From: Deltaproteobacteria bacterium | Lineage (GTDB): Bacteria; Myxococcota; Polyangia; Polyangiales; B10-G4 | Length of the DNA stretch: 8,453 nucleotides | Direction of reading: 5' to 3' | Assembly: GCA_019312705.1 (NCBI GenBank) | Contig: JAFDCW010000133.1 | Location: 1 to 8,453, forward strand | Shown here: positions 1-5,024 of the stretch, piece by piece | How the letters are laid out: the number at the start of each line of letters is the position of its first letter | How positions within the stretch are numbered: position 1 is the first letter of the stretch | Notes under the pieces: model-generated | Database searches by the model: none | What the model saw: only the letters and a program-made list of their open reading frames with translations | What the model was told of the DNA's origin: nothing | Translations under genes and position numbers: made by a program

Positions 1-93
1 GCCGACTCGGAACCGCCCTAAATTGCGCAGACTCCGGCGCTGAACCCGCCCCGAAGGGCAAGGTTTGCGCGACCGATCGGCCCGGTGCCTGGC
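1..93. other. Non-coding flank downstream of the small minus-strand gene
   Basis: No convincing gene is visible here. On the minus strand, just past the stop codon at 94-96, there is a short hairpin with a UUCG tetraloop (plus-strand GCCC at 48-51, CGAA at 52-55, GGGC at 56-59). It lacks a downstream T-run, so it is at best a stabilising 3' structure and not a standard intrinsic terminator. Confidence 0.4.
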
Positions 94-375
94 TCAGAGG
101 TCGGTCGCTCGGCGACCGGTCTGCCGGCGGTCACCCTCGGGAAGCGGGGCTGCCGGAGCGCGTGTCCGCCGGGCAAGGTAGGACCGACGCCCGTCCGACT
201 CGCCGTAGAGCTCGCGAAGGCCCTCGAAGGTGGTGACCCCAGAGCGCTGGGCGATGCGACGATGCATGTCGCAGAGGACGACGGCGATCTCACTAAAGAG
301 GACGGGGGTGAGGGTGCGCTTGCGCAGGTTCGCAGCGGGGCGGAAGTTTTCACAGACGTCGCAGCCGTGGTGCAT
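94..375 (-). CDS. Small cysteine-containing hypothetical protein
   Basis: A 93-residue protein of unknown function. From the chosen ATG it begins MHHGCDVCENFRP and has a CxxC pair at residues 5 and 8 and a CDMH motif at 35-38. Together these could bind one metal ion such as zinc (inference). A central segment (FEGLRELYGESDGRRSYLAR) is followed by a charged Arg-rich end finishing GRRATDL, a tail style I associate with small Deltaproteobacteria/Myxococcota proteins. The frame stays open upstream to a TTG at 522, which would give 142 residues. I prefer the ATG at 375 because the longer form would overlap the start of the divergent lipoprotein and the extra segment looks less protein-like. No clear ribosome binding site precedes either start. 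An overlapping plus-strand open frame (85-534) exists, but the minus-strand reading has the more natural composition. The product is probably cytoplasmic. Confidence 0.62.
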   Translation of the reverse strand: MHHGCDVCENFRPAANLRKRTLTPVLFSEIAVVLCDMHRRIAQRSGVTTFEGLRELYGESDGRRSYLARRTRAPAAPLPEGDRRQTGRRATDL

Positions 376-462
376 GCAGCCACGATTGCCGGTCGGGCCG
401 GAATCACAAAGTTTTCGGGCGAGGGAAATGGCTCCCGGGGCATCAAGAGCAGAGATGTAGGC

Positions 463-481
463 AATTGTGGGGAATTTGTGG
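463..481 (+). promoter_or_regulatory. Tandem AATTGTGG / AATTTGTGG motif upstream of lipoprotein gene
   Basis: Two nearly identical AT-rich words (AATTGTGG at 463-470 and AATTTGTGG at 473-481) begin 10 bases apart, one helical turn, and end about 22 bases before the ATG at 504. They lie in the 128-base divergent spacer between the two genes. The arrangement could be a repressor or activator site. No promoter hexamer pair with good spacing was recognised in this spacer, so the assignment is tentative. Confidence 0.25.
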
Positions 482-503
482 TGCCCGGTGCCGTACAGGG
501 GGC

Positions 504-3041
504 ATGCAGTGGCAACGCCCAAACTGGTTGGTAGCTCCCCTCGTCATCCCGGTAGTCCTTCTGGCGGCATGCGCCGCCCTGCCGAGTGACCCCGAGAGCG
601 GACTCTCGTCCTCGCGGGACAACCTCGGCGACGCCACCCTCGACGACCTCGGCTACGGGCCCTGCCTGACCGCGGCGGCGTTGTCGTTCCTCAACGACTC
701 GAGGACGGGCCGGGACGCCCTCGAAGAAGCCCTCGACTCGCGCCGGGTTGCGAGGCGCATCCTCGACCACCGCGCTGGCCGGGATGAAGAATTGGGGACC
801 TGGGACGACGAGCCCATCGTCGGCCTCGGCGAGATGCTGGACGGCGATCTCGACATCAGTGAGCGCCGCGTTCGGCGCTTCGTCGAAGGACTCGACGCGT
901 CGTGCGAGGCGCGGTGGACCGAGAGCGTCGACTGGACCGGCGAGACCCCGTCGCCCGATTTCCTGCACGCCGATTCGCCCCTCGAGGGCGCCCGGGGATG
1001 GAACCGCGAGAGCTCGGAGATCGAGGTCGCGATGGCGCTGCGCGGGATGACCGGCGCCCAGTTGCACGCCGTGATGGAATCCGACGACGGCTTCGAAGAG
1101 CTGCGCCGAGCCCGCCTGATGGAGTCTTTCTCCTACGGCCTGCCTGCCAACGAGATGCCGTGGACCGCGGAACACCACCGGGCGCGGGAGGCCTACCCCC
1201 TGATTCCACTCACCATCGAGTGGGGCCGGTACGAGCTCGACGAGGACATCGACGATAGGGGCCAGCGCGTCTATCGCGAGCTGGGCCGGGAGCTCAACCT
1301 CGGTACCGACGTGATGACCGACACCTACTACGACACCCGCGACTTCGCCGGGCTCATGAACGACGTGTCCGTGCGAGGTCGCATTCGGTGGGACTCCCCG
1401 GGCTGCATCCGTCGTCTCCTGGTGGCCGCCAAGCTCGGCTCGGCCCGAGTAGACCCGGTAAGCGGCATCAAGGAAGTCTTCAAGATCGACGTGCGCACCA
1501 ACGCCTGGGGCTGCAATGCCGACGCAGCGCAGCTCGGCTGGGCGGCCGAAATGGATGCCCACATGCGCACCGGAATCTTGCCCTGGAGCGACTCGAACTT
1601 CGTGGCGCCGCCCCTTCGCGCTGCATACGCCCGCCTCGCCGACGAGGGCGCGCTGACCGATGTGAGCGCCGTCGACCCGACCGACCCGACCCGCGGCGTC
1701 GAGTTCGCGGGTGCCCTGGCGCTACTCCCCCAGGCCCACGTCCAGAGCGTGCGTAGTCGCTTTCACTACAACGAGGCGCGCGTAGACGACCTCGAGCGCC
1801 TCTACGAGCATGGCCGTGCCCGCCTGGTCGAGCTCGGCGCCTATCTCGATGCCGCAGATGCGAGCGGCATGCCCGCCGTCGCTGCGCTGCGCGCCGACAT
1901 CGACGACGCCTTGGCCTCGATCCCCGAGCGCGGCCTCGAGATCTACCCGGACGAGATTACCCGCGACAGCGTCGTGGCGACCGCCGAGCGCGCCGACGAG
2001 ATCAGCGAGCGCCTGCACGCGATTGGCGACATCCTGGACGCCAACAACGAGCACCTCCTCCGCGAGCTCACCGACGCTCGCGATGGAACGCGGGACGAAA
2101 ACCGATTCTCGGCGTTTGTGGCATGGGTCAAAATCCGCCACATCGAGTCGCTCCCCGAAGCCGACCGCACGGCCTGGAATCTCGAGGGCAGCATCGTCAC
2201 CCAGCACGCCGTCGACGAGTTCCGGGCGTTCTACGGAGACTCGATGAGCGACCCGGCGAACCCGGACCACGTCGCGCTCCGCGAAGAGTTCAACGCCTAC
2301 GCCGAGGCCGCTCAGGGCGACAACGGCCACCCCTACCGGCGCCACTTCAGGCGCTTCAACGACTTCGACGATGAGAGTGACTGGCGGGACCTCGGGGCAC
2401 AGCTCGAGCTCGAGCACTTTCAGATCGTGCGCCGGCAGATTGAAGCCGCCGGGAGCGCTGCCCGGGCTATCGCCTTCGACGCGGCCCGGAGGCACTACGT
2501 GCCCCAGAGTTGGCGCTCAACCGGCAACTTCATCATCGATACGATGGACTTCAGCGAATACCTCAGCCACCGCCAATGGACGGCGCTCTCGGCGGAGCAA
2601 ATCGACGGCCAGGACCTGCCCGCCGACGCCGTCCTCGACGCTTCGCTCATCAACGAGGTACAGATTGAACTCGGCGCAGAAGCCGCCTACGTCCAGCGCG
2701 TGGCAGTACTCGACAACATGCTTCGGCGCCTCGCCGCGGACGAGCCCGATGTCGACGTCTCGGATATCTGCGAGCTCAGCGACCCCCGCCGGGCCTCGGA
2801 GGCACTCTGGAACGCAGCGAGCGACTGCCTCGGCGCCAAGGACATCCTCGACACGTACCGCGGTGTGCTCACCCACCTCGCCGAGCTCAAGGGCGACGCG
2901 CTCGTCGACGCCGTGAGTGACGCAATCGACGATGCGGACGGTGACCTCGGCGACGACCCCGACGACCTGCGCTGGGCCCCGAGCACGCGCAGCAAAGGCG
3001 CCCGGGCTCTCCTCCTGCTCATCGGAGGCGGCACCGACTGA
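504..3041 (+). CDS. Large hypothetical lipoprotein (845 aa) with possible CYTH-like segment
   Basis: No family recognised with confidence. The ATG at 504 starts a lipoprotein signal peptide: Arg at residue 5, a hydrophobic stretch at about 8-20, and a lipobox LAAC with the lipidated Cys at 23. The frame is open to a TTG at 465, but that start would bury the signal peptide. A G-rich run (497-502) just before the ATG is a weak ribosome binding site. The mature protein is acidic and mostly helical in character, with six further cysteines that could form disulfides in the periplasm. Residues ~240-331 have the pattern TYYDTRDF (274-281), SVRGRIRW (289-296), Lys310 in AAKLG and IKEVFKIDVR (322-331). 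This order resembles the CYTH/triphosphate-tunnel fold (YYDT-D, LRxR, LxxK, later charged strand), although a clear ExExK first strand is absent. Residues ~420-530 look coiled-coil. A C-terminal hydrophobic patch (ALLLLIGG) precedes the stop. A surface or outer-membrane structural role is equally possible. The gene is real by codon use; the function is unknown. Confidence 0.85.
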   Translation: MQWQRPNWLVAPLVIPVVLLAACAALPSDPESGLSSSRDNLGDATLDDLGYGPCLTAAALSFLNDSRTGRDALEEALDSRRVARRILDHRAGRDEELGTWDDEPIVGLGEMLDGDLDISERRVRRFVEGLDASCEARWTESVDWTGETPSPDFLHADSPLEGARGWNRESSEIEVAMALRGMTGAQLHAVMESDDGFEELRRARLMESFSYGLPANEMPWTAEHHRAREAYPLIPLTIEWGRYELDEDIDDRGQRVYRELGRELNLGTDVMTDTYYDTRDFAGLMNDVSVRGRIRWDSPGCIRRLLVAAKLGSARVDPVSGIKEVFKIDVRTNAWGCNADAAQLGWAAEMDAHMRTGILPWSDSNFVAPPLRAAYARLADEGALTDVSAVDPTDPTRGVEFAGALALLPQAHVQSVRSRFHYNEARVDDLERLYEHGRARLVELGAYLDAADASGMPAVAALRADIDDALASIPERGLEIYPDEITRDSVVATAERADEISERLHAIGDILDANNEHLLRELTDARDGTRDENRFSAFVAWVKIRHIESLPEADRTAWNLEGSIVTQHAVDEFRAFYGDSMSDPANPDHVALREEFNAYAEAAQGDNGHPYRRHFRRFNDFDDESDWRDLGAQLELEHFQIVRRQIEAAGSAARAIAFDAARRHYVPQSWRSTGNFIIDTMDFSEYLSHRQWTALSAEQIDGQDLPADAVLDASLINEVQIELGAEAAYVQRVAVLDNMLRRLAADEPDVDVSDICELSDPRRASEALWNAASDCLGAKDILDTYRGVLTHLAELKGDALVDAVSDAIDDADGDLGDDPDDLRWAPSTRSKGARALLLLIGGGTD

Positions 3042-3169
3042 GCCGTCACGTCAGCTTCGCCGGCCGCAAGCTCTAGCCCCCACAGTTCCCTTCGGAAAGA
3101 CCCCTCTGGGCGGAAATTGCGCCGCCCATCGGACGCCCGGACCATCGTGGGGGCTATGCTCATGGGACC
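3042..3169. other. Intergenic spacer with 10-bp perfect inverted repeat and GC hairpin
   Basis: The 128-base spacer separates the two lipoprotein genes. It holds a perfect 10-base inverted repeat, TAGCCCCCAC (3074-3083) with GTGGGGGCTA (3147-3156). Nested inside it is a 7-bp hairpin, TGGGCGG (3107-3113) with CCGCCCA (3122-3128), around an 8-base loop. Neither has a T-run, so they are not standard terminators. The right arm of the long repeat lies 14-23 bases before the TTG start of the next gene, where folding could limit ribosome access. No convincing promoter was found. Confidence 0.45.
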
Positions 3170-4375
3170 TTGGCACGCCTCGGCACCGCAGTCATCGTTC
3201 TGGCAGCATCGCTTCTCGGCTGTGGGCGCCTCGGCTACGACGCCGCCGGTGACGCCGATAGCGGCGGCGGTGATGCGATGATGGACGCCGCCGACGTAGG
3301 TGTCGGTGATGCGGCCGATGCGGCCATGGACGCGGCCGACGCCGCCGACGCCGACGCGATGCCCACCGACTCGGCACGTCCCCGGCTTTGCACCACGCGG
3401 CTGTGCCGAGACAGGCTCTGGAACGACGGGGGGGACGTAATCCTGGACATCGACCGCGTTGCGAACGTCCTCATCGGCTTCGATCCGATGGTCGAGTTGC
3501 CCGATGGTCGACTGGTCGTGCTCGCCCAAGCGGGCACCGCCGCGAACAGCGACTACGCGGTGGTCCGCTTCTCGGCTACCGGGCAGCTCGACCCGTCCTT
3601 CGGCATCGGCGGAATCGCGCGGTTGGACACAGGTGCACCCGAGGAGGCCCACTCGATCGAGGTGCTCGCCGATGGTCGAATCGTCGGAGCAGGTGAGCGT
3701 GACGAAACCGAAGCCCAGGTTTTTCGCATGCTCAGAGACGGCAGCCTCGACACGTCGTTCGGAGGCGTCGGCTGGGTCAACGTGCCCGGCCCCGGCGCAA
3801 GCTTCACCACCGCCAACGGCCTCGCCCTCGCCGCCTCGGGCCGCTATCTCATCGGCGGCCAGGGCGACCTGGGCGACTACGATTTCTGGGCAGCGCGCCT
3901 CGATGCGAACGGAACCGTCGATACCAGCTTCGGGAGTGGAGGCTTTGTGGCCTCGGACTTCAGCGGGGGCGACGAATTCGGAACCAGCATCGCGCTCCCT
4001 GACGGGCGTTTTCTATTCGTGGGCAGCGCACATCGCGGTGCCACAGGCTTTGATTGTGCGGTTGCACGGCACCTCGCCGACGGGTCGCGGGACCCGAGTT
4101 TTGGCTCCGCGGGGATCGCATCCCAGGACGTCAGCGGCACCGACGACCGCTGCGGAGGCCTAGCGGTCTTGACAGGAGGAGACGAAGCCGGGTTTCTCCT
4201 CACGCTCGACTCGGACGGAGCACCCTACCCCTCATCGCTGTACCTCTATGACCGCGCGCTCGCCGGCGACGACGCATTTCAGGCTCTGCTGGTCGACCGC
4301 GCCGGTCGATTGCTCGTATACGGCTACACGACCAACGCGACGCGCGGCCTGCTTCTGCTACGCCTCGCCCTCTGA
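3170..4375 (+). CDS. Delta-60 repeat lipoprotein
   Basis: A predicted secreted, lipid-anchored protein of 401 residues. It starts at TTG (3170), chosen because the frame has no nearer ATG or GTG upstream and because this start gives an ideal signal peptide: Arg3, hydrophobic 6-16, lipobox LLGC, lipidated Cys18. Nearby ATGs at 3156 and 3162 are in another frame. The ribosome binding site is weak. Residues ~24-69 form a low-complexity Asp/Ala linker, then CTTRLC (74-79) may form a small disulfide loop. The body carries delta-60 repeats, each marked by a [LVR]D[PT]SFGxxG signature at 140-148, 193-201, 250-258 and 307-315, with spacings of 53, 57 and 57 residues. Between signatures are beta-propeller-like strands such as LPDGRLVV, LADGRIV and LPDGRFLFV. 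A degenerate last unit (LLVDRAGRLLVYGY) lies near the C-terminus. Proteins of this repeat class are usually beta-rich extracellular or periplasmic binding modules. The ligand is unknown. No enzyme motif is visible. Confidence 0.9.
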   Translation: MARLGTAVIVLAASLLGCGRLGYDAAGDADSGGGDAMMDAADVGVGDAADAAMDAADAADADAMPTDSARPRLCTTRLCRDRLWNDGGDVILDIDRVANVLIGFDPMVELPDGRLVVLAQAGTAANSDYAVVRFSATGQLDPSFGIGGIARLDTGAPEEAHSIEVLADGRIVGAGERDETEAQVFRMLRDGSLDTSFGGVGWVNVPGPGASFTTANGLALAASGRYLIGGQGDLGDYDFWAARLDANGTVDTSFGSGGFVASDFSGGDEFGTSIALPDGRFLFVGSAHRGATGFDCAVARHLADGSRDPSFGSAGIASQDVSGTDDRCGGLAVLTGGDEAGFLLTLDSDGAPYPSSLYLYDRALAGDDAFQALLVDRAGRLLVYGYTTNATRGLLLLRLAL

Positions 4376-4406
4376 ACGACTCGTTCTCGTGCGGCGCGCA
4401 TTGGCA

Positions 4407-4423
4407 AAATTCATCAATAATTT
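4407..4423 (+). promoter_or_regulatory. AT-rich island with short inverted repeat upstream of rpsO promoter
   Basis: In a very GC-rich window, the stretch 4404-4426 is AT-rich and contains the inverted repeat AAATT (4407-4411) and AATTT (4419-4423) around a 7-base spacer. It ends about 30 bases before the -35 element of rpsO. It could be an UP-like element or a regulator site, although it sits a little too far upstream for a standard UP element. Confidence 0.3.
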
Positions 4424-4452
4424 CAAGACGTGATTCGGGGACTGCTCGCCGC

Positions 4453-4481
4453 TTGACGCCCCCCAAACGCGCGGACATACT
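4453..4481 (+). promoter_or_regulatory. Sigma-70-type promoter of the rpsO-pnp-dut cluster
   Basis: TTGACG (4453-4458, 5 of 6 matches to the -35 consensus) is followed, after exactly 17 bases, by CATACT (4476-4481, 4 of 6 matches to the -10 consensus). Transcription would start near 4487-4489, giving a leader of about 60 bases before the rpsO ATG. The placement upstream of a strongly expressed ribosomal gene supports the call. Confidence 0.65.
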
Positions 4482-4513
4482 CCGCGTCCCTTTCAAGGAA
4501 AAACCTTTCATTC

Positions 4514-4531
4514 CGGGCGCGTGGGTGCCCG
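4514..4531 (+). promoter_or_regulatory. Hairpin in the rpsO leader mRNA
   Basis: Seven base pairs (CGGGCGC at 4514-4520 with GTGCCCG at 4525-4531, one G-U pair) close a 4-base loop, 16 bases before the rpsO start codon. A weaker AAGG/CCTT stem lies upstream at 4495-4507. In other bacteria S15 represses its own mRNA by binding structured leaders, and the location fits such a role. Whether this hairpin binds S15 is inference. Confidence 0.4.
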
Positions 4532-4547
4532 CAGCGAGTTGCCAAGC

Positions 4548-4817
4548 ATGGCCCTTCTTCAAGACCGCAAGCGCGAAATCGTCGAGTCCTTCCGTACGCA
4601 CGAGAGCGACACGGGCTCCCCGGAGGTGCAGATCGCCCTCCTCACCGAGCGCATCATCTACCTCACCGAGCACTTCAAGACGCACAAGAAGGACCACCAC
4701 TCGCGTCGCGGGCTTCTCAAGCTCGTCAGCCAGCGTCGTCGTCTGCTCGACTACGTGCGCGGCAAGAACGTCGTTCGTTACGCCAACATCATTCAATCTC
4801 TCGGGATCCGTAAGTAG
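4548..4817 (+). CDS. rpsO: 30S ribosomal protein S15
   Basis: S15 is a primary binder of the 16S rRNA central domain and contributes to a bridge between the ribosomal subunits. The 89-residue product has the usual family length and carries the hallmark motifs [13 protein letters not shown] (21-33) and [12 protein letters not shown] (46-57), which contain the conserved rRNA-contacting residues, followed by [10 protein letters not shown] (60-69). It matches the E. coli protein closely throughout. The ATG at 4548 gives the canonical N-terminus; a GTG at 4521 in the same frame would add nine untypical residues and lies inside the leader hairpin. The ribosome binding site is weak (GCGAG around 4534-4538). 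The gene is preceded by a good promoter and followed by pnp after 207 bases, the widely conserved rpsO-pnp order. A hairpin lies just after its stop codon. Confidence 0.98.
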   Translation: MALLQDRKREIVESFRTHESDTGSPEVQIALLTERIIYLTEHFKTHKKDHHSRRGLLKLVSQRRRLLDYVRGKNVVRYANIIQSLGIRK

Positions 4818-4821
4818 GGCT

Positions 4822-4837
4822 CCCGTCCTTCGACGGG
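4822..4837 (+). terminator. Hairpin after rpsO (terminator-like, no T-run)
   Basis: A perfect 6-bp stem, CCCGTC (4822-4827) with GACGGG (4832-4837), closes a 4-base loop and starts 5 bases after the rpsO stop. It is followed by GC-rich sequence, not T residues, so it would be a weak terminator or a 3'-end stabiliser that permits read-through into pnp. Its right side, including the loop (CTTCGACGGG, 4828-4837), is repeated exactly at 4899-4908 in the pnp leader. Confidence 0.4.
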
Positions 4838-4897
4838 CGGGGCTGGTGCTCCGTTCGTCACCCTGGCAGCAAGCGAACGCACGCGGCGCGGGTTTGA

Positions 4898-4949
4898 TCT
4901 TCGACGGGCTCCTTCGGGAGCGCGTTGTATCGAAGTACCCCGTCGAGGA
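4898..4949 (+). promoter_or_regulatory. Long stem-loop in the pnp leader mRNA
   Basis: An 11-bp stem with one G-U pair forms between 4898-4908 and 4939-4949. Inside it sits a small hairpin with a UUCG tetraloop (CTCC 4909-4912, TTCG 4913-4916, GGAG 4917-4920). A competing stem, CTTCGA (4899-4904) with TCGAAG (4930-4935), is also possible. In E. coli a double-stranded pnp leader is cut by RNase III and then targeted by PNPase to repress its own synthesis. The size and position here suggest a comparable switch, which is inference. A T6 run at 4984-4989 follows but has no clear stem directly before it. Confidence 0.5.
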
Positions 4950-5010
4950 CCGAGCGCACATTGCGATCGTTCGTGGGCTGCCATTTTTTCCGAGCCGGGC
5001 CAAGGGGTCC

Positions 5011-5016
5011 GGAGGA
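5011..5016 (+). promoter_or_regulatory. Strong ribosome binding site of pnp
   Basis: GGAGGA ends 8 bases before the ATG at 5025, a near-perfect Shine-Dalgarno match at good spacing. It fixes the pnp start and is the only strong ribosome binding site recognised in this window. Confidence 0.85.
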
Positions 5017-5024
5017 GACAGTTC

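Noticed and set aside
85..534. Plus-strand open frame of 149 residues opposite the small Cys protein
   Set aside because: It has no signal or motif, runs into the start of the lipoprotein, and its complement reads as a more natural protein with paired Cys motifs and a charged end.
18..1562. Minus-strand open frame of 514 residues
   Set aside because: It is antisense to the lipoprotein gene and also spans the small minus-strand gene in another frame; it has no recognisable motif and the lipoprotein has a clear signal peptide.
1722..2495. Minus-strand open frame of 257 residues inside the lipoprotein gene
   Set aside because: It is a typical GC-rich shadow lying wholly within a gene supported by a lipobox and continuous codon use.
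4521..4547. GTG at 4521 as rpsO start
   Set aside because: It would add nine residues not typical of S15 and lies inside the leader hairpin; the ATG at 4548 gives the standard 89-residue protein.
4961..4987. Separate pnp promoter (TTGCGA ... CATTTT)
   Set aside because: The spacing is only 15 bases and the -10 match is poor; an internal promoter may exist but is not supported by this sequence.
4984..4989. T6 run as an intrinsic terminator before pnp
   Set aside because: No stable GC stem lies directly upstream, and pnp with its strong ribosome binding site follows within 40 bases.
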